Source: Ligustrum vulgare (lineage: Eukaryota > Streptophyta > Magnoliopsida > Lamiales > Oleaceae). Taken from it: a stretch of 64,000 nucleotides of DNA. A model generated the notes under the pieces. It was not told where the DNA came from, made no database searches, and saw only the letters and a list, made by a program, of their open reading frames with translations. The stretch covers positions 23,864,852-23,928,851 of the forward strand of contig OY743171.1 in NCBI GenBank assembly GCA_963555705.1, in the 5' to 3' direction. The position numbers were made by a program, and so were the translations under genes. Of the stretch, positions 1 through 12,500 are shown piece after piece (positions within the stretch are counted from its first letter, which is position 1; every line of letters starts with the position of its first letter).

Positions 1-571
1 TCATGCACTACTTCTTCAACAAGGTTATCTTCTTGTTTAAGCACCTCCTCTTCCAACTCCACATTTTTATGAACATTTTCATACTCAACCACTTCAACCA
101 TATTATCATCGTTCTCCTCATCCCTCTCACCAATATTTTGGTTTTCTGGTTCATTCACCACCTCTTCACTACCCAATTTTTCATCTCCTACCTCAAAATT
201 CAGAGTTTCTTCAATTACTTCTAATTCATGTTTCAGGTCTCCCTCCTTCTTTTCAACATCCTTATCTTGAGGCTCTTATTGCAATTCAACTACAACTTTT
301 TTTCACTCTCCTTCTTTCTCAACTTTACTAATTTTTTTCTCTCATTTTGTGCAATCATCTCCTCCTTTAACTGCTTTAACATACTTCCCACCTCTTTGAA
401 TTCATCCCTCAATTCCGAGACAGCATCACTTACATTCAAGAGATCATCTCTCAATATTTTCAACTTATCCCTAATTCCAACCCTAGGTTTACGTTCAAGA
501 CTATTCTCCCTCCTACATGAAAATTCTTCCCTAAATTTAGACATTTCGAATGGAACGGAATCCTTTGACAC
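1..571 (-). pseudogene. Gag-like coiled-coil coding remnant, frame-broken, cut by window edge
   Basis: The first frame starts near 571 and gives 93 residues rich in Lys, Glu and Arg with heptad-like Leu spacing, so coiled coil is likely. It stops at 290. Another minus-strand frame is open from about 270 to base 1 and encodes a strongly Glu/Val/Asn-rich segment, so a frameshift separates the two halves. No catalytic or zinc-knuckle motif is visible. The Gag assignment rests on position just after the PBS and leader of the retroelement on the same strand, not on a recognised domain. It could instead be an unrelated acidic coiled-coil protein. Confidence 0.4.
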
Positions 572-975
572 GAGGACTAAGATTGAATTTCAATTTTGAC
601 TTGGAAGGAAAGGAATGTCAAGAATTTTAGGAAATTCAAGAAAGTGGTTCTTGAATTTTTGAAATGACCTTTTTTTTTTTAAATTATTGATGAATTTTCG
701 GAATAAATAAAAAATTAATTTTTTTTTATAAATCCGAAAATTCGCCGATGAACAAGGGAAAACAAACGAAACAGAATTCAGATAATAATTGACCAAAATA
801 AACACTGTTGAAATATTTTTGGGATTTTTTTTAATGGATTAAAGACTAACAAACACGAAGAACGTGAAGAACAAAACTCGACAAAAAAATAGGATATGAA
901 TGATTTTGTGCAGACTCTATCATAAAAACACATAATCAAATTGGGATAGAATAAAATACATGAATTCAGAGTCCA

Positions 976-987
976 GCCCTGATACCA
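976..987 (-). other. Primer-binding site, initiator-Met tRNA type
   Basis: The minus strand reads TGGTATCAGGGC, one base off the common plant PBS TGGTATCAGAGC. The LTR-terminal CA lies six bases upstream on that strand. It fixes the orientation of the element. Confidence 0.7.
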
Positions 988-1200
988 AATAATGAGGAAT
1001 GAAGCGCGAAATAAACGCCAAAAAGTTTCAAACCCAAGTTTGTTTACGGACGAAGGAATCTTGACCCAATCTTCACGATGCGGAAGAAAGAACCAAGACT
1101 TTCGAAACGCCAAAAGGATTTGTTCAGTTTTCCTCGATAAGTTTCTGATTGTGAACGCCACAAATATTCTCGTGAATATTTGATAACTTCGATTCCACAA

Positions 1201-2460
1201 AAAATCGCTCTTCGATAAGTTATATGAAAACTATAGGAATCCACCTATAAATTATTGAATCAATCAATAAACTGTTTATTAAAACCAAAATTGTCTTTTA
1301 CAATGAATAAAATAGCATATAAATAATGAAAAACAAACTGACAACTAGGGTACCGCTAATGGGCTCAAAATAGAGTTCTAACTGACCTAAAATAACTAAA
1401 ACTGAAAAGGAAACAAAATTCGCGAATTTCTGACCATCGACATAGTTATGGCCATGAATACATTACTTATGGCTGTAATTGATTTTCTAGTTTGATAGTT
1501 ACGGCCGTGAGACTTGGACTTACGGCCGTGAGATTGAAAATCTTGGAATTCTTCAATTTGAGCCGTAAGTTTCTTAAGGTTGTGAGCTTTACTAGTTACG
1601 GCAGTAATAGACTTTCACAAAGAATCGCTCTTCGATAAGTTCTATGAAAACTATAGGAATCCACCTATAAATTATTGAGTCAATCAATAAATTGTTTATT
1701 AAAACCAAAACTGTCTTTTACAATGAATAAAATAGAATATAAATAATGAAAAAGGAACTGACAACTACGCTATCGCTAATGGGCTCAAAATAGAGTTCTA
1801 ATTGACCTAAAATAACTAAAACTGAAAAGGAAACAAATTTCTCAAATTTCTGAACCGTGACATAGTTATGGATGTGAATACATCACTTACAACCGTAATT
1901 GAATTTCTAGTTTGATAGTTACGGCCTTGAAACTTGGACTTACTACCGCGAGATTGAAAATCTTGGAATTCTTCAATTTGAGCCGTAAGTGACTTACGAT
2001 CGTGAGCTTCACTGGTTACGGTCGTAATTGATTTTCACAAAGAATAGCTCTTCGATAAGTTCTATGAAAACTATAGGAATCCACCTATAAATTATTGAAT
2101 CAATCAATAAACTGTTTATTAAAACTAAAACTGTCTTTTACAATGAATAAAATAGCATATAAATAATGAAAAACGAACTGACAACTAGGGTACCGCTAAT
2201 TGGCTCAAAATCGAGTTCTAATTGACCTAAAATTACTAAAACTGAAAAGGAAACAAAATCCAAGAATTTCTGACCCGCGACATAGTTACGGCCGTGAATA
2301 CATCACTTACAGCAGTAATTGATTTTCTAGTTTCATAGTTACGGCCGTGAAACTTGGACTTACGGCCATGAGATTGAAAATCTTGGGATTCTTCAATTTG
2401 AGCCGTAAGTGACTTATGGTCGTGAGCTTCACTGGTTATGGTCGTAATTGACTTTCTGCT
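1201..2460. repeat. Three tandem 420-bp units inside the LTR
   Basis: Units start at 1201, 1621 and 2041, each beginning with a variant of the block containing CTCTTCGATAAGTT, so the period is exactly 420 bp twice. Copies differ by scattered substitutions but no length change was seen. Each unit contains a TATA-like AT-rich block and about six to eight degenerate TTACGGCCGTRA motifs. In minus orientation the array spans most of the LTR upstream of the U5-like end. Confidence 0.9.
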
Positions 2461-2904
2461 CCGCTTTAGCTTGGTTTTTGGCTCAAATGATTCGTGATAG
2501 CTTTAACGCTTCTTCGACCACACCATGTTTGATCTTTGACGCTCTTTGAATATGCTTGAAGTTTGATGTTGGCTTGAATTGTGTTTTTCTGTCAAGCCTA
2601 ATATGATTCGTATCACTCATCTTGGATTCCACAACTCCTTGCCATATACGTAAGTCAATATTTGACTTTGCTTCTGTGTTTATTGTATGCTCACTATCCT
2701 CAATTAGTAATGTTTGATTCATAATCATGAATTCATTCCTTCTAGGAGATCCAATGATCCTACTAGATTTACACTAAGCTTATTAGTGATACATGGTGGA
2801 CACATGCAGAAGTTCGGTGAGTATTGGTTATCATTTCAAAGTTTAGTAAGTAATTTCAAATTTAAAGTTGGGTGAGTGCTTGTTGATTTTACCTTCAAAA
2901 GTAA

Positions 2905-2917
2905 GCTCTGTTACCAC
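2905..2917 (-). other. Primer-binding site of copia-type element
   Basis: The minus strand reads GTGGTAACAGAGC directly after the LTR-terminal CA, one base off the iMet-tRNA PBS. The 175 bases to its left (2729-2904) are probably the start of that element's untranslated leader, cut off by the neighbouring gypsy-like LTR. Confidence 0.65.
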
Positions 2918-4333
2918 TGTTGGAAATTTCATAATCACGCACAACGAAATTTAAATAAATTTATTTTCCAAATGAGAATCTGCTTTGTATTTAGATTGAA
3001 GTAGTGATAAAAACATTGCCTCTTGGATGTTCATGCAAACAAATTCAAGAATCTTGATTTTTCAATCTTCTTGTACACCATAGTTGTTCAATTTTCAACC
3101 TTCCAAAGGTGATCCACACTAGAGAACAAGAATGAGAGATTAGAGTTTTTCAACTCTTATGCTAGCAAGATAATAATGAATTAATGTAGAATTTCTAACC
3201 CTAGTTTTATATTAATAGATGTTTAAAGTGAGCTTGACTTGTCACTTAAAAATGACTCCATCCATGTGTCCATGTTGTTTAATTAATCCAAATAACTAAA
3301 CATGGGACATAAGTTAATTAATCTAATTAATTAATTCTTCAAATGTTGAACACTTATTAGAATTATAATTACATTCTTCTAATTCTCCCACTGTGTATAA
3401 CCTTTAAGTTCCCGATCATGAAGTCAAATGACGTGAGTTATTATTATTTTGACCTAATCAAACTAGAATTAATTAAAATTCATTTTAATTAATCACTAAT
3501 TCTCCTATATTAATTCATTCACCTTCATTGTCCCTAATTGACATCTATAAATGTATCGGAACAATACATGTGACAAAAATGTCATGTGGTGTGACAAAGT
3601 CATATTCGTTCGTGTATCATGAAACTAGAGTGGCCAAGAATTTCAATAGCATCTTAACTAAATAAAACGTAGATCATAATCTCTAACTATCTAAGGGTGA
3701 TAAATCTTATATTGATTATTCACAACCTTCATATGATTCTTAACATACCCAAAAAACATCGTATTAGCAACTCTTGGCAAGGCAACAACCAATATCGTCA
3801 AAGTGTAAATTTTCTAATCTAAGGTACTATGATGACCTCAAGTCAAATGATCAATTCCAATAATGAACATTAGAAATTAACCAATGACGTTCAAATAATT
3901 ATCCATGTTGAATCTCCATCACGAGTCTACAATGTTTTATTCTCTTAAAAGAATATCCATGTGTCAATTTAAAAGTTTCTACATCTTACCTTATATGATT
4001 AACTAATCACTTCAAAAGTGAGAAATGACATACGTGTTGGTCTATCTAGAATAACAATATAGCCCAGAAAAAGTGATCCAAAAATGGATTTTAATATCTT
4101 GATATTACTTTACAATCAAGCATAATTTAAAAATCAATAATGACTTGTACCTCACAATGACAACTCCTTGTGATTAGCAAGTTATCAAGATTTGAATCTA
4201 CGGAATCTATTGAATTAATTTGCAAGAATAAAAATATTATTAATAATAAATTAATTAATAGATCTTCCATATATTGAGTGCATCAAATATATTAATAAAT
4301 GTTTGATCAAACAATTGTACCTAGGGCATAACA
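2918..4333 (-). mobile_element. Copia-type LTR, 1416 bp
   Basis: On the minus strand it starts TGTTATGCCCTAGG at 4333 and ends ATTTCCAACA at 2918, so it has TG...CA ends, followed by a PBS. The 1.4 kb length and both termini are typical of Ty1/copia LTRs seen in many dicots. No protein-coding part of the element remains next to it. The body is AT-rich with no convincing ORF. No TSD could be confirmed because only one end is in native context. Confidence 0.7.
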
Positions 4334-5700
4334 CTTACAAAAAACATAGTTAGAGCAATTACATACACACATAATTATATGTTGAATTGTGTTTGAGGAC
4401 ACTACACAACTATGAATATGAAAGATCTTCAATACGATTACCTTTCATAAGTAACTTCCAAGTGATGGAGATTGATCCAATAGGTCTATTAGCTTTCGAA
4501 ACATACATGCACAGCGGTAATTAAAGAACTGAAATCATAGTCTCAATCAACCTTGCACTTAGATAGAGTTTGTGATAAAGAATATACCTTTGATTAATCA
4601 CGTAAATCTGATTTCCGATGTAGTTTAGAAATCTTCTTTCCACGACTGTCTAATTGTACATCCTCTAACATTAATTCACATTGCAAGTTATGATCTGGAA
4701 GGAGTTGTGCTAGCAACCAAAGAACAATTAACTAGTTTCTTGCAATTAAACCTAGTACCTATAGGTTTACGTGAAACCCTAATTAGTGTTAAGATAGCGG
4801 ACTTGGGCCATTCTTGTCCAGCAAGTAACCCAAGTCCCACCCAAACAATTGTGTTTGGATACTATTCAAACAATATCCCACTTGTACAAGATTCAATTTC
4901 AGATGCTTAATTCTTACTTTTTTGTTTCACCTATCAAGTTCCATTCACGAGTGTAACGTCGTGTTGTTATTATTCTAATTTAATTAGAATAAGATGGATT
5001 GAAATCCTAATTTCTAATTAATCCTCAATTCACCAATATTGATTAATTCACATCGCAATCCCTAATTGACGTCTAGCAATGTAACAAGGCAATCCATGTG
5101 AAGGGAAATTTAATGTGATTATGACAAGACCAATTTATATGTGATTTTCGTGAAAATATAATCATTTTATCAATATAACCCAATTGGTTAAGAGATATGG
5201 ACCGCATGAATCTCATTTTAACCAATTATATTATTCACTGCTTCTCTTAAGTAATTTTGTTGTAAATGAAAACCCTTTTCAACTCATAACTTCGCCCCGG
5301 TCGAGGGCTTTACATCAACTTAAATGGGTGAAATACAGGTTATAATCTCTTAATGCCCAGGAGTGATGAGTTTTCATGTTGGACATACCCAACCTTCATA
5401 TGACTCTCATTGTGCTCGTACAACGTCATCCTGATGACTCCCTCTTAAGATACAGCATCAACGCTAGCCAAAGCATAAGAATCTTACATAACATTCTATG
5501 ATGTCCTCAAGTCAAAGGAACAAATCTGTAACCGCACATTAGAGATTCACCACTGGATAAATATCCATGTGGAATCTCTAACGACTATCCAATGATTTGT
5601 TCATCTAACAATGCATCCATGAATTTACTTAAATGACGAGTTAAACTCAATATAATAATAGATTCGGCTTTATTGAGACAATAATAAATTCTTTTCTATG
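4334..5700 (-). repeat. Second, diverged copia-type LTR remnant
   Basis: Several blocks align by eye with the LTR at 2918-4333 in the same order, for example the segment after 4560 with that after 2990, and the CCCTAATTGACRTCTA block near 5061 with that near 3533. The ends are eroded and no clear TG/CA border was found. The short ORF at 4707-4910 is a chance reading. From 5701 to 5896 nothing is recognised. Confidence 0.45.
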
Positions 5701-5904
5701 CTACCTCAAGTCACCACATCCGAAAAACCACGAACACCACCATTGTCGCTGCCACTGCCTCCATAAATTTGGAACTGGACATCAATATTGTCATCAACAT
5801 TACAAGTACCAGCTTTTGAAATAAAAAACACCCACAAATTTGCAACTAGACCAAAATCCTCAAAAACTTAAAAACAACCTAATTCAACCTAGATCCATCA
5901 CTAC

Positions 5905-6446
5905 AGGCATGGGCATTAACCAACCCAAACCTCCGAAATTTCCCAACCTGACCCGATCGGTTTGGGTCGATTTTGATGAAAATTGGGTTGAGTTCAGGTT
6001 GTACAAAAATATTTTTATTCTAGTTGGGTTGGGTGAAAAACCCAACCCAACCCAATAAAAATTTTAAAAATTTAGTCTCATTTAAATTTCAAGAATCTCA
6101 AACTCATTTCAAATTTGGATTAAACTCAAATATTGATTGAAGAAATTTTAGTTTTATCAAAAAGTATTCAATTTATTGTATTTGAGCTTATTCTGTTGTA
6201 CATAATTGATTTGAGTTAATAGTTGATTTATGGGCTTATTTTTAAAATTTTCATATTTTTTGACAATTGAGCCAAAGCCCAAACCTCCTAACCCAACCCA
6301 ACCCGACCAAAACTTGATTGGGTTGGATTAGGTTTGGTTTGAAGTCATATTTCTGTTGGGTTGGGTTGGACTGATTTTTTAGCAACCCGACCAGAGTTGG
6401 TTGGGTTCGGGTTGGCAAAAATCGACCCAACCCATGCTCACCCCTA
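5905..6446. mobile_element. Non-autonomous hAT-type element, 542 bp
   Basis: Ends are AGGCATGGGCAT and ATGCTCACCCCTA, an imperfect terminal inverted repeat of the TAGGGGTGAGCA class. It is flanked by 8-bp TSDs ATCACTAC (5897-5904) and ATCGCTAC (6447-6454), with one mismatch. Subterminal regions are packed with AACCC/GGGTT repeats in both orientations, typical of hAT transposase-binding zones. There is no coding capacity. The right TSD was later used as the landing site of the CRM-like retroelement. Confidence 0.75.
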
Positions 6447-6454
6447 ATCGCTAC

Positions 6455-7332
6455 TGATGTGATCCAGATCACGGATACAAGCCCGCACAAAGATCCGTTG
6501 AAGATCAAAGGAGGACCGATGACTCGATTGCAAGCAAAGAGGGCCAAGGAAGCAATGGACAAGTTAGTTCAAGAAACAATGGCCAAAACAATGTTCGTGT
6601 CATCGAAAGAAGCAAGTTTCATGTTGGGGCCGAGCCAAAACGACGAGTGGATCAACCTCATCCAAGCCGTCGAAGAAGATTGCCAAAATTCGAGAATTAT
6701 GGCCGTAATTCAAAAATCCTCACGGCCGTAATCAACCTTCTGCTTAAAACGGAATTTTGAAGAAATTGCAGTTTACGGCCGTAAAGATTATATCACGGCC
6801 GTAATGGAGTTGCTGCTTAAAAATTGAAGTTTGGACGTTTTGGACTTACGGCCGTAAGTCATATGTCACGGCCGTAAGAGTGAGTCAGAAACAAGTTTAC
6901 GGCCGTAAGGAAAGTAGTCACGGCCGTAAACATGTATACGCGGAATTTTAGGTTATTTTTATTTCCTTATTTTTAGGTAATTGTTTCCTTATTTAATTAG
7001 AACTCTTTAACCTAGTTTTGACCCTATATATAGGGATGTAATTTTCATTATTCACAGACAACTTTGATTATTATATTGAGAGGCAAATTGCTTTCACAAT
7101 CCTTATTCTTCATTGAATAAAATCCGAACTTGCGAGTTTAATTCTTGTTTGTTCAAATCTTGGGTGAGATTTATTTTCATTGTGGTCAAGAGGTCAACAT
7201 ATCAATTGATTGTGTTGGTTGCTTGGTTCAATTAATTTGAATCAATCTCTAAATCGTGATTCTTTGGCGTTCTTGGGTCGATTCCAATAATTTGTGGGTT
7301 GCGTAGCTACAATTGCTACGTGGTTTGCATCA
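6455..7332 (+). repeat. 5' LTR of the CRM-like element (878 bp)
   Basis: TGATG...CATCA ends. A 91-codon stretch (6459-6731) duplicates the C-terminus of pol. TATATATAG near 7023-7031 is a probable TATA box, followed by the likely R/U5 region. The segment 6696-6930 holds the ACGGCCGT array. Confidence 0.9.
6696..6930. repeat. Array of ACGGCCGT palindromes in the 5' LTR U3
   Basis: Eight sites occur in about 235 bp. They alternate between the perfect 12-bp palindrome TTACGGCCGTAA and the half-variant TCACGGCCGTAA. The first site is mutated (TATGGCCGTAA). Spacers are short and otherwise unrelated. Confidence 0.9.
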
Positions 7333-7334
7333 TC

Positions 7335-7346
7335 TGGTATCAGAGC
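7335..7346 (+). other. Primer-binding site, initiator-Met tRNA
   Basis: TGGTATCAGAGC sits two bases after the 5' LTR, the exact usual plant sequence. The following leader (7347-7903) has no gene; it contains an A-tract near 7545 and short T-rich stretches. Confidence 0.9.
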
Positions 7347-7903
7347 TTAGGCTCCAAAAATCAAGGTTATATCTTGTTTTTGTTTTCTTGAGTTTCTTAT
7401 TCTTGTTCTTCGTGTTCTTCCAGCTTTGAGTCTTTAATCCAGAAAAGTGTCACAAAAAATTCAATAGTCGTTATTTCCTTCGTTTGTTATCCAAATTAAA
7501 TTTCATTTGTTGCGTCTTTCTCGTAGTTGAATTTTCGAGAAATTAAAAAAAAAAAAAAACGAAAATTCTCAGTTCAATTAAAATATTTGATATTTGATTT
7601 CAAGAATTATTTTCTTGAAACAATCATAGTTTCCATAAAAAGTGTCAAGTTCTATATAAAGTCAAATTTAATTCTCTAAAGGTCTTCTTTGAGTTTTCCA
7701 ACAAATTCATTACTTCTCACTTATATTCGATTTGAAGCAATCGAGTTTAAACTTGTTTGAGTTCGGATTCGTTCTTTGAAGCAATCGGGGTGAAAGCTAT
7801 TGAGTGGAAAAAGGCAGAGAGGTGAGATCAATAGAGGGTAAAAGCCTAATTTGAGTGATACACGAGCGAAATACACGTGAGGCATATAATCATTAGTGTT
7901 AGG

Positions 7904-9511
7904 ATGTCTGAACAATCTTCTACTGCAAAAAACAACGATCGAGCCAACATGACGGAAGAGATGGTACAACGTTTTGAGCGGTTGTTTGGGGATGTGTTAG
8001 GTAGGTTAGAAAGGCTTGAACAACCTCGGGAAGTGCCTAATGTCCGTAGGCAAGGTGGGCAAGGTCGTAGAGTAGAGGGGGTCGATGAGAATGAAGAAGG
8101 TAGTGATTTTGACGATGGGGCAATTGTGGATAGAGTAGTTAGGCATGGAAGAAGGGATAGAGATCTTGGTGGCGATAGAATGGATGGTAGTATGAACAAC
8201 ATCAAGATGACAATTCCGTCATTCAAAGGAAGGAGTGATCCGGAAGCATACTTAGAATGGGAGAAGAAGATGGAATTAATTTTTAATTGCTACACTTATT
8301 CGGAAGAGAAAAAGGTTAAAGTAGCTGTACTTGAATTCTCCGATTACGCTATTACTTGGTGGGATCAATTGGTGACTTCTAGGAGAAGGAATCGCGAGAG
8401 ACCCGTTAGTACTTGGGATGAATTAAAGGCTATCATGAGAAAGAGGTTCGTTCCTAGTCATTACCATCGGGAGCTTCATCAAAAATTACAAAGTCTATAC
8501 CAAGGATCAAAGAGTGTGGAGGATTATCACAAGGAGATGGAGTTGTTGATGATTAGAGCTAATGTAGAAGAGGATAGGGAGGCTACGATGGCTCGGTTTT
8601 TGAATGGGATGAATAAGGATATAGCTAATGTGGTTGAACTACAACATTACTTGGAGATAGAGGATATGTTGCACATGGCTATAAAGGTTGAGAAGCAATT
8701 GAAGAAGAAGGGGACAGCAAGGTATCAATCGGGTACTAATTCTTCTTGGAAGCCGAAGTGGGAAGGTAAAGGAGAAGGGACTGTTTCTAAAGGAAAGTTT
8801 GAAGCATCAAAAGGGAAGTTTGAGGCACCAAAAGGGAAGGAGGAACAAGCTAATAAATTCGTACCTAAAGGGGAACCTCAACCATCTAGGAGTAGAGACA
8901 TTCAATGCTTCAAATGTTTGGGGAGAGGACATGTGGCTTCTCAATGTCCTAATAGGCGAGTGGTACTTTTGCGAAAGGATGGAACTATGGAGAGTGATAG
9001 TGAGGAAGAGGATTATAGCGATATGCCAGCGTTGGAGGAAATATGTGAGGATGAAGATGTGTTATCCGGGGAGCATGGCGAGTTATTAGTGGCAAGGCGA
9101 GCTCTTAGTGCCCAAATCCACACGGATGATTTGGAACAACAACGGGAGAACATATTTCATACTCGATGTCGCATTAATAACAAGGTATGTAGTATGATTA
9201 TTGATGGCGGTAGTTGCACTAACGTCGCTAGTACTATACTTGTTGAAAAATTAGGATTACCTTTGTTAAAACATCCTAAACCTTATAGGCTTCAATGGTT
9301 AAATGATAGTGGAGAAATTAAGGTGAATAGGAGGGTGTTGGTGAATTTTTCTATTGGTAGCTATGTGGATGAAGTGATGTGGTACCTATGCATGCCGGGC
9401 ACATTTTGTTGGGTAGACCTTGGCAGTATGATAGGAAGGTCACGCATGATGGGTATAAAAATAGGTATAGCTTTACCAAAGGGGGAAAAACCATTACACT
9501 TGCACCATTGA
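7904..9511 (+). CDS. Gag and protease N-part of the CRM-like element
   Basis: The ATG at 7904 opens a frame of about 535 residues. The retrotransposon Gag core lies at about residues 102-290, with the conserved YLEWE and WW motifs. A basic Lys/Gly-rich linker follows, then a CCHC zinc knuckle ([14 protein letters not shown]) near residue 335. The aspartic protease active-site region, IDGGSC, is near residue 432. A GTG 27 bases upstream is in frame but the ATG is the likelier start. After about 9375 the frame diverges from the protease end, which continues in the overlapping pol frame, so a small frameshifting deletion is inferred. The last 45 residues are out-of-frame sequence. Gag forms the particle that packages element RNA. 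Confidence 0.85.
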   Translation: MSEQSSTAKNNDRANMTEEMVQRFERLFGDVLGRLERLEQPREVPNVRRQGGQGRRVEGVDENEEGSDFDDGAIVDRVVRHGRRDRDLGGDRMDGSMNNIKMTIPSFKGRSDPEAYLEWEKKMELIFNCYTYSEEKKVKVAVLEFSDYAITWWDQLVTSRRRNRERPVSTWDELKAIMRKRFVPSHYHRELHQKLQSLYQGSKSVEDYHKEMELLMIRANVEEDREATMARFLNGMNKDIANVVELQHYLEIEDMLHMAIKVEKQLKKKGTARYQSGTNSSWKPKWEGKGEGTVSKGKFEASKGKFEAPKGKEEQANKFVPKGEPQPSRSRDIQCFKCLGRGHVASQCPNRRVVLLRKDGTMESDSEEEDYSDMPALEEICEDEDVLSGEHGELLVARRALSAQIHTDDLEQQRENIFHTRCRINNKVCSMIIDGGSCTNVASTILVEKLGLPLLKHPKPYRLQWLNDSGEIKVNRRVLVNFSIGSYVDEVMWYLCMPGTFCWVDLGSMIGRSRMMGIKIGIALPKGEKPLHLHH

Positions 9512-12500
9512 CACCGTCACAAGTGTATGAAGATCAAATAAAACTGAAAAATGATGAAGAAAAAAGAGTAAAGGAAAATGAGAGAAAGAGAGTTGAGGCC
9601 ACGACCTCAGAAAAAGGAGAGGAAAAGAGAGTTGGAGCCACGACTCCAGAAAAAGGAGAGGCGAGAGAAAAAAAGAGTGTTGGGGTACATACCTCAGAAA
9701 AAGGAGAGGGAGCGAAGAGCGCCAGAAAAGAAAGAAAAATGAGTTTCTACGCAAAAAGGAGTGAAGTCAAGAAAGCATTTATGGAAAAAAGACCAATGGT
9801 CCTTTTATTGTACAAGGATTCATTCCTTGCCTTTGATGAAACTAACAAATCCCTCCCTAGTTTGGCTATTTCTTTATTGCAGGAATTTGACGATGTATTT
9901 CCGGAGGATATACCTAGTGGGTTGCCACCCATTCGTGGTATTGAGCATCAAATTGATTTTATACCTGGAGCAGTCATTCCAAACCGACCAGCTTATAGGA
10001 GATATCCCGAGGAGACGAAGGAGCTTCAAAAGCAAGTTGAGGAATTAATGAGTAAGGGGTACATAAGGGAGAGCATGAGCCCATGTGCCGTACCCGTGTT
10101 ACTTGTGCCGAAGAAGGACGGAACGTGGAGGATGTGTGTTGATTGTAGGGCCATCAACAACATAACGGTAAAGTATCGTCATCCTATTCCTAGGTTAGAT
10201 GATATGTTGGATGAATTGCATGGCTCTAGCATATTTAGTAAAATTGACCTTAAGAGTGGTTATCATCAAATTCGAATGAAAGAAGGAGATGAGTGGAAAA
10301 CTGCTTTTAAAACTAAGTATGGCTTGTATGAATGGTTAGTAATGCCTTTTGGACTTACTAATGCACCTAGCACATTTATGCGTTTAATGAATCATGTTTT
10401 ACGTGCATTTATAGGTAAATTCGTTGTAGTTTACTTCGATGATATCTTGATATATAGTAAAACTTTGAATGAGCATGTGGAGCATGTTAGGTGTGTGCTT
10501 GTGGTTTTAAGACAAGAGCAACTTTTTGCTAACTTTAAAAAGTGTGATTTTTGCATGGAAAAAGTTGTATTTCTTGGTTATGTGGTTAGTGCTAGAGGGA
10601 TAGAAGTAGATGAAGAGAAAATCAAAGCTATTAAAGAGTGGCCAACACCTAAAAGCATAACTGAGGTTAGGAGTTTTCATGGCTTGGCTAGTTTTTATAG
10701 GCGCTTTGTTAAAAATTTTAGCACGATTGCCACACCACTCACAGAAATTGTCAAAAAAAGTGTAGGATTTAAATGGGGAGTAGAACAGGAGCATGCATTT
10801 GAAACAATCAAAAATATGTTGTGTAAAGCACCGGTTTTATCACTTCCTAACTTTGACAAGGCTTTTGAGATTGAATGTGATGCCTCAGGGCTAGGCATTG
10901 GAGCTGTTTTAATGCAGGATCAAAGGCCAATCGCCTATTTTAGTGAAAAACTAAAAGGGGCTGCACTTAATTATCCCACATATGACAAGGAGTTATACTC
11001 ACTTGTGCGCGCTTTGGAAACATGGCAACATTACTTGTGGCCACGGGAGTTCGTGATACACACCGATCATGAGTCCTTGAAGCATTTGAGGGGTCAAGCT
11101 AAACTGAGTAAGAGACATGCAAGGTGGGTAGAGTTCATCGAAACATTTCCCTATGTCATCCGGTACAAACAAGGTAAGGAAAATGTGGTGGCTGACGCAT
11201 TGTCTCGAAGGTATGTTCTTTTAAATTCTTTGCATTCGAAATTGCTTGGATTTGAATACATTAAGGACATGTATGCTAATGACCTGGACTTTTCTAATAT
11301 TTATGAGTCTTGTGGTAAAGGGGCTGTGGATAGGTTCTTTAAACATGATGATTATTTATTTCGAGAAAATAAATTGTGTGTCCCTAGGTGTTCAATGAGG
11401 GAGTTACTTGTGAGAGAGGCCCATAGTGGAGGTTTAATGGGTCATTTTGGGGTTAAAAAGACCATTGAAATCCTAAGTGAACATTTCTATTGGCCTAAAA
11501 TGAAAATTGATGTGGTTCGGGTTTGTAATAGATGCATTACTTGTAAAAAGGCTAAATCTAGGATTAAACCCCATGGATTATATATGCCTTTACCCGTCCC
11601 TAGTGAACCTTGGGTCGATATCTCTATGGATTTTGTTTTGGGATTGCCTAGGACTAAGAAGGGTCGAGATTCGATTTTTGTGGTAGTAGATCGCTTTAGT
11701 AAAATGGCACATTTCATACCATGCCACAAAACTGACGATGCTACAAACATAGCTGAAATTTTCTTTAGGGAAGTCGTGCGCTTACATGGAGTGCCTAAAA
11801 GTATTGTCTCGGATAGGGATGTTAAATTCCTTAGTCATTTTTGGAGAGTCTTGTGGAATAAATTAGGAACAAAATTGCTTTTTTCTACAACTTGTCACCC
11901 ACGGACCGATGGACAGACCGAGATAGTAAATAGGAGAATGATTCAATTATTGCGCACCATAATCAATAAAAATTTGAAAAATTGGGAAGAGTGTTTGCCA
12001 TTTATTGAATTTGCATATAATAGGGCTACACATTCTACTACTTCGTGTTCACCATTTGAAATTGTTTATGGTTTTAATCCGCTAACACCATTGGATTTAA
12101 TTCCTTTAGCTGTGAATGAACGTAGTAGTTTAGATGGCAAGAAAAAAGCTGAGATGGTTAAAGCACTCCACGACAAGGTGAGGTTGGCGATTGAAAAGAA
12201 AAATGAACATTATGCTTCGCAGGCTAACAAAGGAAGAAAGGGCATCATTTTTGAACCTGGTGATTGGGTTTGGTTACATTTGAGGAAGGAGCGGTTTCCA
12301 GAACAACGCAAGTCAAAGTTACAACCGCGAGGGGATGGTCCGTTCCAAGTGATTGAAAGGATCAACAACAATGCCTATAAATTAGACCTTCCTGGTGAGT
12401 ATAATGTTTCGGCTTCATTTAATGTTTCTGATCTATCTCCGTTTGATGCAGGTACAGATTCGAGGTCGAATCCTTTCGAAGAGGGAGGGGATGATGTGAT

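Larger units (their letters stand above)
1..2728 (-). mobile_element. Ty3/gypsy-like LTR retroelement fragment (5' LTR, PBS, leader, start of gag)
   Basis: Read on the minus strand the order is LTR (about 2728 to 993), a PBS (987-976) matching the 3' end of initiator Met tRNA, an untranslated leader (about 975-572), and a Gag-like coding stretch running off the window at base 1. The LTR 3' end is set by the CA next to the PBS. The LTR 5' end is a guess, placed at a TGATTATGA at 2728. A minus-strand ORF (2483-2728) lies inside the presumed LTR. This resembles the CRM-like element at 6455, whose LTR carries the end of pol, and both LTRs carry ACGGCCGT-type motifs. Lineage is uncertain. Confidence 0.6.

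Noticed and set aside
7846..8226. 126-codon minus-strand ORF
   Set aside because: Lies antisense to the gag frame of the CRM-like element; a shadow with no motif.
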